From assembly GCA_020636955.1 (NCBI GenBank), contig JACJWY010000018.1, positions 1 to 35,756 on the forward strand: DNA of 35,756 nucleotides. The letters are read 5' to 3'. Source of the stretch: Thermoleophilales bacterium. Lineage in GTDB: Bacteria > Actinomycetota > Thermoleophilia > Solirubrobacterales > 70-9. Positions within the stretch are counted from its first letter, which is position 1, and each line of letters begins with the position of its first letter. Below the pieces are notes generated by a model that searched no databases, had not been told where the DNA came from, and saw only the letters and a list, made by a program, of their open reading frames with translations. Shown here piece after piece: positions 30,308 through 35,756 of the stretch. Both the position numbers and the translations under genes were made by a program.

Positions 30308-30967
30308 ATGTATGTGATCGTCGCCGGGGCCGGCAAGGTCGGCGTGAACCTGACCCGGGAGCTGCTCGGCCAGGGTCATGAAGTCACCCTGATCGAGAAC
30401 CGTCGCCAGCGCTACCTCGGGGTCGAGCAGTTGCTCGAGCACAACATTCTTTACGGCGACGCCTCCGAGCTCTGGGTGCTGGAAAGGGCCGGAATCGAGC
30501 GGGCCGACATGGTGATCGCGGTGACCGGTGATGACGAGGACAACATTCTGATCTGCCAGGTCGCCAAGGAGAAATACGGGATCGGCCGGATCATCGCCCG
30601 GGTCAACAACCCGAGCAACCGTGCCCACTTCGACTTGCTGGGCATAAAGCCGGTTGTTTCCGCGACCGAACTGATCCTGCGGCTGCTCGAGCACGAGGTG
30701 CCGCACCACAACCTGGTCCACCTGCTTGATCTCGAGGAAGAGGAGATCGAGATCATCGAGATCCGGCTCGGCAGCAAGTCACCGGTGGTCGGCCGTTCGG
30801 TCGGCGAGGTGGGAACCCCGGACAACACCCTGGTCATCGCGATCATCCGCGACGGCCGCGGGGTGGTGCCGAACGCGTCGACCGTGTTCGAGGAGGGCGA
30901 CGACATCCTCGCCGTGCTCGATCCGCAGCGCGAAGAAGAACTGAAGCGGATCTTCACCGACGCCTGA
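30308..30967 (+). CDS. TrkA-type RCK protein (RCK-N plus RCK-C)
   Basis: The 219-aa protein has an RCK-N domain (VIVAGAGKVGVNLTRELLGQ with GxGxxG, GDASELWVLERAGIERADMV, NILICQVAKEKYG) and, from ~residue 145, an RCK-C domain (EEEIEIIEIRLGSKSPVVGR, LVIAIIRDGRGVVPNASTVF, DDILAVLDPQ), whose ligand site binds nucleotides such as c-di-AMP in some relatives. It is the likely regulatory subunit of the neighbouring K+ transporters. It starts directly at the preceding stop. The pair resembles mycobacterial CeoB/CeoC. Confidence 0.92.
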   Translation: MYVIVAGAGKVGVNLTRELLGQGHEVTLIENRRQRYLGVEQLLEHNILYGDASELWVLERAGIERADMVIAVTGDDEDNILICQVAKEKYGIGRIIARVNNPSNRAHFDLLGIKPVVSATELILRLLEHEVPHHNLVHLLDLEEEEIEIIEIRLGSKSPVVGRSVGEVGTPDNTLVIAIIRDGRGVVPNASTVFEEGDDILAVLDPQREEELKRIFTDA

Positions 30968-30992
30968 AAAAGCCCGGCACCAAGGCTGGGCT
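30967..30992 (-). terminator. Rho-independent terminator of tRNA-Gln
   Basis: An 8-bp stem (AGCCCGGC 30971-30978 with GCTGGGCT 30985-30992, one G-U pair) encloses a 6-nt loop. Read on the minus strand it starts 6 nt after the tRNA and is followed by a short U run (complement of AAAA 30967-30970). It also lies 3 nt after the RCK stop and may stop that transcript too, though no T run follows on the plus strand. Confidence 0.7.
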
Positions 30993-30998
30993 GAAAGG

Positions 30999-31069
30999 CT
31001 GCGGGACAGGGACTCGAACCCCGATTTCACGGACCAGAACCGCACGAATTACCATTATTCTATCCCGCA
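30999..31069 (-). tRNA. tRNA-Gln (anticodon CUG)
   Basis: Read on the minus strand from 31069, the sequence folds into a full cloverleaf: acceptor TGCGGGA/TCCCGCA (7 bp), D stem GAAT/ATTC, anticodon loop TTCTGGT with CTG, T arm CGGGG-TTCGAGT-CCCTG. The discriminator base at 30999 is G, as in bacterial tRNA-Gln. The 3' CCA is not encoded. The anticodon reads the CAG codon, the favoured Gln codon at this GC content. Confidence 0.95.
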
Positions 31070-31179
31070 GCGGGCCTCCGGAAGGATAACGGCGCGGCTC
31101 CGCGGTTGCTTTCTGAAGCTCGCGTTGAAGCGGTTTTGCCCCACATATCGCGGGTTTCAGGCCCGACCGGCGGTTCTGT

Positions 31180-31185
31180 TACCTT
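31180..31185 (+). promoter_or_regulatory. Possible -10 element of the 31193 lipoprotein gene
   Basis: TACCTT lies 7 nt before the GTG at 31193, fitting a leaderless message. The ~110 bases between here and the tRNA otherwise show nothing clear; a TTATCC on the minus strand (31089 to 31084) might serve the tRNA. Confidence 0.35.
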
Positions 31186-31192
31186 GATTTAC

Positions 31193-31879
31193 GTGCCCAC
31201 CACCCGATTTGACCTTCGGAGGCTCACCGGTACCGTGATCGCGGTTTCCGCCCTCTCGCTAGGGCTTGCCGCCTGCGGTGGCGGTGACGACGAAGAGACC
31301 ACGGCTCCGGTCGCGACGACCACCACGACAGACCAGGCGGTCGTGCTCACTCAGGATGACCTGATCAGCCAGGGCGATGACATCTGTGCGGAAGCGAATT
31401 CCGCCCTCGGCTCGATTGAGACCTCGACCGCGGACGAGACCACAAAGTCTTCCCAGATCGCCGACATCTACGACGGCATCGCCCAGCAGCTGGGGGACCT
31501 CGGCACACCGAGCGATGGCGATCCCCCGACTGACGTGATCGCGGCCGCCCAGGACCTCGCCGATGGATCCGGCGATACGACCGCTTTCACCACCGCAGCC
31601 GGTGCCTACGGATTCACTGACTGTGCCCAGGCACCGGAAGCGACCTCCTACCCGACCGATTCCACCGGCACCGACAGCACCTCAACCGGCACCGATTCGA
31701 CCGGTACCTACGTGCCGCCGACCACAACGCCGGACGAGACCTACACCCCGCCGACGACAACCACTCCACCCGTATCCACAGGCGGCGGCGTCGCCCCGAC
31801 GACCCCCTCCACCGGCGGCGGAACCTCGACCGGCGGCAGCTCTGGCGGGGCATCCAGCGGCGGCATCGGCCCCGGCTGA
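31193..31879 (+). CDS. Lipoprotein with small helical domain and Thr/Ser/Gly-rich tail
   Basis: From the GTG at 31193 the protein is 228 aa. A twin-Arg-like basic start (TTRFDLRRLTG) and hydrophobic helix end in a lipobox LGLAAC (Cys28). A Thr-rich linker leads to a short helical domain (~residues 47-135: LTQDDLISQGDDICAEANSA ... YGFTDCAQAP) with two cysteines likely to pair; I recall similar domains with DxICAxAN in actinobacterial lipoproteins. The remainder is a low-complexity stretch of Thr/Ser/Pro/Gly, cell-wall-spanning in style. The longer upstream frame is rejected because it precedes the putative -10. The stop codon overlaps the left arm of the inverted repeat. Function unknown. Confidence 0.75.
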   Translation: MPTTRFDLRRLTGTVIAVSALSLGLAACGGGDDEETTAPVATTTTTDQAVVLTQDDLISQGDDICAEANSALGSIETSTADETTKSSQIADIYDGIAQQLGDLGTPSDGDPPTDVIAAAQDLADGSGDTTAFTTAAGAYGFTDCAQAPEATSYPTDSTGTDSTSTGTDSTGTYVPPTTTPDETYTPPTTTTPPVSTGGGVAPTTPSTGGGTSTGGSSGGASSGGIGPG

Positions 31880-32004
31880 TCAGGAGCCACCAGCCGCACG
31901 CTGGCGTCGTCATCGGTGGGAAATTGGCGACTCACGTACCTGCGTACTATCGCCGCCAATTTCCCACCGAATCCTTGCCAGCGTGCGGCTGGTGGCTCCT
32001 GATC
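31878..32004. repeat. 127-bp imperfect inverted repeat (REP/BIME-like or double terminator)
   Basis: Outer arms 31878-31905 and 31977-32004 are perfect 28-bp reverse complements. Inner arms 31913-31930 region and 31954-31970 pair over at least 17 bp (GGTGGGAAATTGGCG with CGCCAATTTCCCACC plus flanking C-G and T-A). They are separated from the outer arms by short unpaired 7- and 6-nt stretches and enclose a loop of about 24 nt that contains two GTAC words. Each outer arm itself folds as a short hairpin (CCAGC-CGCAC-GCTGG), so the unit looks like two head-to-head REP-like elements. It lies between convergent genes and overlaps the stop codon of one, so it may terminate transcription from both sides. 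Confidence 0.85.
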
Positions 32005-32066
32005 CGATCCGGAACGTCATCGAGCGAACGTCTCTCACCGGCGGTAAACGGATGGTTCGCGGTATC

Positions 32067-33875
32067 TCAAGTGGTCCAGCTGGCGTAAAGGCCGGCGTAG
32101 CGGCCGTTTGCCGCAATCAACTCGTCGTGGTTTCCCGATTCGACTATCCGGCCGTGATCGAGGACGATGATCCGGTCGGCGCGACGGATTGTTGAGAGGC
32201 GGTGGGCGATGACCACGGCCGTGCGGCCTTCGAGGACCTCGTCGAGGGCTTTCTCGATCACCTTTTCTGTGCGGGTGTCCACGGCGGAGGTGGCCTCGTC
32301 GAGGATCAGGATCCTTGGTTCGGCCAGGATCACCCGGGCGAAGGCGACCAGCTGGCGCTGACCCGATGAAAGCTGGACCCCGCGTTCACCAACCTCGGTT
32401 TCGAGACCGTCGCTCAGCCTCTCGATGAAAGGGGTCGCTCCGACCGCATCGGCGGCAGCGGCGATTTCCTCGATCGTCGCGTCGGGCCGGCCGAACGCGA
32501 CGTTCTCCGCAATCGAGCCGGAAAAGAGGAAGCCCTCCTGCGGGACGATGCCCATCTGGCGCCTCAACGGCCGCTGCCGGTAATCGGCCAGCGGCCGGCC
32601 GTCGATCAGGACGCGACCCTGCTGGGGATCGTGGAACCTGGTGATCAGCTTGGCCAGGGTCGACTTGCCGGCGCCGGTACTTCCGACCAGGGCGACGGTC
32701 TCGCCCGGTGCTATCTCGAAGTCAATGTCCCGTACGGCCCAGCGGGGATCGACCGGTGCCGGGACGATCTCCTCGCCTGATTCCGCTTCCACCTGCGGAT
32801 CCTCGTAGGTGAAGGAGAGATGCTCGAAGCCGATCCGGCCCTGGAGCTGTGGCGGGTCGATGGCTTCCGGGGAATCGACGATTTCGACCTCGGTGTCGAG
32901 CAGGGTGAAGATCTTGTCGAGCGCGGCCATCCCCTGCTGGTAGGTGGCGTAGAGCTGGGCGAGCTGCTGGATCGGGTCGAAGAAGAGCTGCAGGTAGCCG
33001 ACGAAGGAGATGACCACGCCGATCATGATGTTGCCCTCGATCGCCTGCCAGCCACCGAAAGTGAGGATCGCGGCAGTGCCAACCGCAGTCAGAAGCTCGG
33101 TCGCCGGGAAGTAGCTCGCGTTGAGGTATACGGTGGCCATGTTGGCCTGGCGGTTCGCCTCGTTGAGCTCTGTCATGCGGCTGATGTGCCGCTCCTCCTG
33201 ACCGAATGCCCGGACCACCCGGACCCCGCTCAGGGTCTCCTGCAGGTGGGCGGTCACCAGGGCGATCCGCTCCCTGGTTTCCTTGAAGGCGCCGGCCGAG
33301 TACTTGCGGAAGACGAGACTGGTGACCAGCAGCAGCGGCAGCACGGTGAAGGTGATCAGGGCCAGCCGCCAGTCAAGTAGCAGCATGATCGCGACCACCC
33401 CGACCAGGGTCAGCAAGTTGGCGAAGAGGGTCACGATGCCATCGCTGATCAGCTGGTTGAGTGCCTCGATGTCGTTGGTCATACGCGAGATCAGGGCGCC
33501 CGGGCGGTTGCGGTTGAAGAAGCCGATCGACATCCGCTGGATGTGCTTGAAGACCTGTTCGCGGAGGTCCTGCAGGACCCTGATCCCGACCCAGCCGACC
33601 AGCCAGGTCTGAAGCCAGGAGGTCACGGCATTGACGATTACCGCCAGGGCGAACAGCGCCACGGACAGGTTCAGGGCGGAAATGTCACCGGTCTGGATGC
33701 CTGCGTCGATCGCCCGGCCGGCCAGGTAGGGCGGTGCCAGGGCGGCTCCGGTGGAAACCAGGACCGCGACGACCATGAAGATGATCCGGGTCCGGTACGG
33801 CCTCAGCAGGCCCATGGTCCAGCGGATCTTGCGGCCGCGTCCGGCCACGATCTCGCGGTGTCCGGGGGCGCTCAT
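32067..33875 (-). CDS. ABC exporter half-transporter, consensus-site subunit
   Basis: The 602-aa protein is a type IV ABC exporter half: six membrane helices (~residues 28-310) then a nucleotide-binding domain with Walker A GSTGAGKST (398-406), Q-loop VPQEGFLF (Q446), signature LSSGQ (502-506), Walker B ILILDE with catalytic Glu527 and H-loop His558. The signature has Ser in place of the usual Gly (LSGGQ). Its partner gene is directly upstream with a 4-nt overlap (ATGA), and the motifs are complementary, so the two form a heterodimer exporting drugs, lipids or peptides; the substrate is unknown. Confidence 0.92.
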   Translation of the reverse strand: MSAPGHREIVAGRGRKIRWTMGLLRPYRTRIIFMVVAVLVSTGAALAPPYLAGRAIDAGIQTGDISALNLSVALFALAVIVNAVTSWLQTWLVGWVGIRVLQDLREQVFKHIQRMSIGFFNRNRPGALISRMTNDIEALNQLISDGIVTLFANLLTLVGVVAIMLLLDWRLALITFTVLPLLLVTSLVFRKYSAGAFKETRERIALVTAHLQETLSGVRVVRAFGQEERHISRMTELNEANRQANMATVYLNASYFPATELLTAVGTAAILTFGGWQAIEGNIMIGVVISFVGYLQLFFDPIQQLAQLYATYQQGMAALDKIFTLLDTEVEIVDSPEAIDPPQLQGRIGFEHLSFTYEDPQVEAESGEEIVPAPVDPRWAVRDIDFEIAPGETVALVGSTGAGKSTLAKLITRFHDPQQGRVLIDGRPLADYRQRPLRRQMGIVPQEGFLFSGSIAENVAFGRPDATIEEIAAAADAVGATPFIERLSDGLETEVGERGVQLSSGQRQLVAFARVILAEPRILILDEATSAVDTRTEKVIEKALDEVLEGRTAVVIAHRLSTIRRADRIIVLDHGRIVESGNHDELIAANGRYAGLYASWTT

Positions 33876-35629
33876 GCCAGCACCTCCTCGTCCTCCGGGA
33901 CGAACAGCGGCTCTTCGCCGGAGCCGCCGGTCAACTCGCGGAAAAGCGGCGAACGTTGCGTCAACTCTTCGACGCTGCCCCGGTCGATGACCCGGCCCTC
34001 ATCCATCAGCAGGCATTCATCTGCCAGCGAAATGGTGGAGAGCCGGTGGCCGATCACAAAGGTGGTACGGCCGGACATCGCTTCGGCGAGGCCTTCCCGG
34101 ATCTGCTGTTCGGTAGTTGCGTCGAGCGAGGATGTGGCGTCATCGAGGATCAGGATGCGCGGATCGGCGAGGAGTGCCCGGGCGATTGCCACCCTCTGGC
34201 GCTGGCCGCCGGAAAGGGTGAGTCCGCGTTCCCCGACCACCGTTTCGTAACCCTCCGGGAGCGCGACGATGAACTCCGAGGCCTGGGCGAGGCGGGCGGC
34301 ATGCTCGACCTCCTCGCGGGTCGCGTCGGCCCGGGCGTAGGAGATGTTGTTGGCGATCGAGTCGCTGAAGAGGAAATTGTCATCCGACACATAGGCGATC
34401 TGCTGCCGGAGCGAGAGGATGTCGGCGTCACGCAGGTCCATGCCATCGATCGAGACTCTGCCTTCGCTCGGGTCATAGAGGCGGGCGAGCAGGGCTGCCA
34501 GACTGGTTTTGCCGGAGCCGGAGGGTCCGACCAGGGCGATCCGGGCACCGGCCGGAACCGTGAGATTGATCCCGTGCAGCGCCTCGGGCGCTTCGGGTCC
34601 GTAGCTGAGTGAAACCGAGTCGAAGTTGACCGAGCCGTCACCGCGGGGCAGGGGTTTCGCGCCCGGCTTCGAGAAAAGTTCCGGCTCCCGGTCGAGCACC
34701 TCGAAGAGCCGGTTGCCCGCGGCGATCGCCCGCTGACCCATCCCCAGTGCCATGCCGACCGTCCTGAGCGGTCCGGCAAGCATCAGCATGTAGGTGTAGA
34801 AGGCGGTGAACTGCCCGAGGTCGAGGCTACCGTTCAGGACCGCGTGGCCGCCGACCAGCAGCACCAGGGCGGTGCCGATCTGGGGCAGGGCGCCGATCAG
34901 CGGGGTGAAGAAGGCCTGGATCCGGGTCGACTCGATCGACTGGTCGAAGAGCCGGTCGACCGCGCCCTGGAAGCGCTCGAACTGATGGTCCTCGCGGGCG
35001 AATGCCTTGACGACGCGGATCCCGGCCACGCTTTCCTCGGCCTGGGCAGTCAGCTCCGCCACCCGTTGTGCGACTTCCTGCATAGCCGGTCTTGACTGGC
35101 GGGTATAGCGGAGCGCGGTGAACACGATCAGGGGGGCGGGGGCCAGGGCGATCAGGGCCAGCCACGGGTTGATCACGAACATGACCACTCCGGCCAGGGC
35201 CACCGTAAGGATGCTCTGGCTGAAGAAGATCAGCCCGTAACCGAGGAAGAAGCGGATCGACTGGAGGTCAACCGTCGCCCGGCTCATCAGCTGACCGGTC
35301 TGGTTGCGGTCGAAGAAGCCGAGCTCGAGGCCCATCAGGTGAGCGTAGACCTCCTGGCGCAGGTCGAACTCGACCGCCAGCGATACCCGGCCGGCGACGA
35401 TGCGGCGGATCACGGTCAGGCCAAGGCGAATGACCGCTGCCACGAGGATCGCCCCGACGAACCAGAAGAGCTGGCTCTCGTCACTGTCCTGGACTGCGTT
35501 CACCGCCTGGCCGACCAGCCAGGGAATGAGCACGGTCATGCCCATCGCCAGCCAGGCAAAGATCATCGAACCCCAGAGCGAACGCCGATGGGGTCTCAGA
35601 AAACCGAGCAGTCGCCTGAAGGTAGGCAT
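33872..35629 (-). CDS. ABC exporter half-transporter, degenerate-site subunit
   Basis: The 585-aa protein has six membrane helices (~residues 15-295) and a nucleotide-binding domain with Walker A GPSGSGKTS (368-376), normal signature LSGGQ (472-476) and H-loop His528. Walker B reads ILILDD, with Asp497 where catalytic Glu should be, and the Q-loop glutamine is replaced (YVSDDNFLF). Such substitutions mark the non-hydrolytic site of heterodimeric exporters (TM287/288, BmrCD type). It is the first gene of the pair, starting at ATG 35629 with a TATAGT 7 nt upstream. The C-terminal acidic tail is short. Confidence 0.92.
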   Translation of the reverse strand: MPTFRRLLGFLRPHRRSLWGSMIFAWLAMGMTVLIPWLVGQAVNAVQDSDESQLFWFVGAILVAAVIRLGLTVIRRIVAGRVSLAVEFDLRQEVYAHLMGLELGFFDRNQTGQLMSRATVDLQSIRFFLGYGLIFFSQSILTVALAGVVMFVINPWLALIALAPAPLIVFTALRYTRQSRPAMQEVAQRVAELTAQAEESVAGIRVVKAFAREDHQFERFQGAVDRLFDQSIESTRIQAFFTPLIGALPQIGTALVLLVGGHAVLNGSLDLGQFTAFYTYMLMLAGPLRTVGMALGMGQRAIAAGNRLFEVLDREPELFSKPGAKPLPRGDGSVNFDSVSLSYGPEAPEALHGINLTVPAGARIALVGPSGSGKTSLAALLARLYDPSEGRVSIDGMDLRDADILSLRQQIAYVSDDNFLFSDSIANNISYARADATREEVEHAARLAQASEFIVALPEGYETVVGERGLTLSGGQRQRVAIARALLADPRILILDDATSSLDATTEQQIREGLAEAMSGRTTFVIGHRLSTISLADECLLMDEGRVIDRGSVEELTQRSPLFRELTGGSGEEPLFVPEDEEVLA

Positions 35630-35636
35630 CCCTATA

Positions 35637-35642
35637 ACTATA
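35637..35642 (-). promoter_or_regulatory. Possible -10 element of the ABC exporter operon
   Basis: Read on the minus strand, TATAGT ends 7 nt before the ATG, with TTTG just upstream. The only purine-rich bases (TAGGG) abut the ATG, too near for a ribosome binding site, so a leaderless transcript is likely. No convincing -35. Confidence 0.5.
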
Positions 35643-35677
35643 CAAAGTGAAGTAATGGGCCGGCTACGAAGGTAATT

Positions 35678-35756
35678 CCCCCGGTGGGGGGGGGTTGCGG
35701 GTGGGGTGGCGGGGCAGAGACCCCCCGGGGGGGGGGGCCGCCCCGCGAGAGTGGGG
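35678..35756. other. G/C homopolymer-rich window end, probably unreliable sequence
   Basis: The last ~80 bases consist of repeated runs of 4-11 G or C broken by short mixed words, quite unlike the rest of the window. No coding frame or signal is supported. It looks like a low-quality contig end. Confidence 0.5.

Noticed and set aside
28796..30721. A 641-codon open frame on the minus strand opposite the second permease and the RCK genes
   Set aside because: It spans three well-supported plus-strand genes and has no domain, start signal or plausible composition.

Overview
The window is a densely coding, high-GC stretch with strong G/C preference at third codon positions, many GTG and TTG starts, and genes joined by 1- or 4-nt overlaps. 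There is a LexA box of the Gram-positive/actinobacterial type (CGAAC-N4-GTTCG), and many starts seem leaderless. Gene content (Rex, a YbdK-type glutamate-cysteine ligase, TsaE/TsaB/RimI/TsaD, KimA-like APC permeases beside RCK proteins, lipoproteins with short Cys-anchored signals) points to a deep-branching actinobacterium. Thermoleophilia/Solirubrobacterales is my best guess, made by inference and without a database search.

Region 1 (1-14.7 kb) is housekeeping. It holds the end of an unknown gene, SOS-controlled uvrA, an MDR oxidoreductase, an unusual ROK sugar-kinase-like protein on the minus strand, and a hexapeptide acyltransferase. Next is a minus-strand pantothenate operon, panB-panC plus a DUF2520 Rossmann protein that may be the missing ketopantoate reductase. 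After that come the t6A tRNA-modification genes tsaE, tsaB, rimI and tsaD, with a small coiled-coil lipoprotein gene inserted on the other strand. A redox group (glutaredoxin-like protein, Rex, glutamate-cysteine-ligase family protein) and a small conserved acidic protein follow.

Region 2 (14.7-25.8 kb) is the most interesting part. A six-TM diguanylate cyclase with intact GGEEF and I-site reads leftward. From a shared intergenic promoter region a tightly coupled operon reads rightward. It encodes a small coiled-coil plus ferredoxin-like-fold protein, a small membrane protein, a 739-aa synthase with an N-terminal MshEN c-di-GMP-binding domain fused to a membrane GT2 glycosyltransferase, a GT-C-like polytopic protein, an unknown lipoprotein, a PstS-like lipoprotein with a coiled-coil insertion, and a secreted beta-rich protein. 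A paralogue of the first small protein closes the locus. I read this as a candidate c-di-GMP-gated exopolysaccharide or envelope-glycan system resembling E. coli NfrB in logic but with the domains in reverse order.

Region 3 (25.8-31 kb) looks like potassium transport: two APC/KimA-like permeases with C-terminal UspA-like domains, a small membrane protein between them, and two TrkA/RCK proteins, followed by a minus-strand tRNA-Gln(CUG) with its terminator. Region 4 (31-35.8 kb) has a Thr/Ser/Gly-rich lipoprotein, a striking 127-bp inverted repeat, and a heterodimeric ABC exporter whose two subunits show complementary degenerate motifs. The last ~80 bases are G/C homopolymer runs that look like unreliable sequence. 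No intergenic stretch exceeds 300 bases; I saw no CRISPR array, insertion sequence or phage gene.
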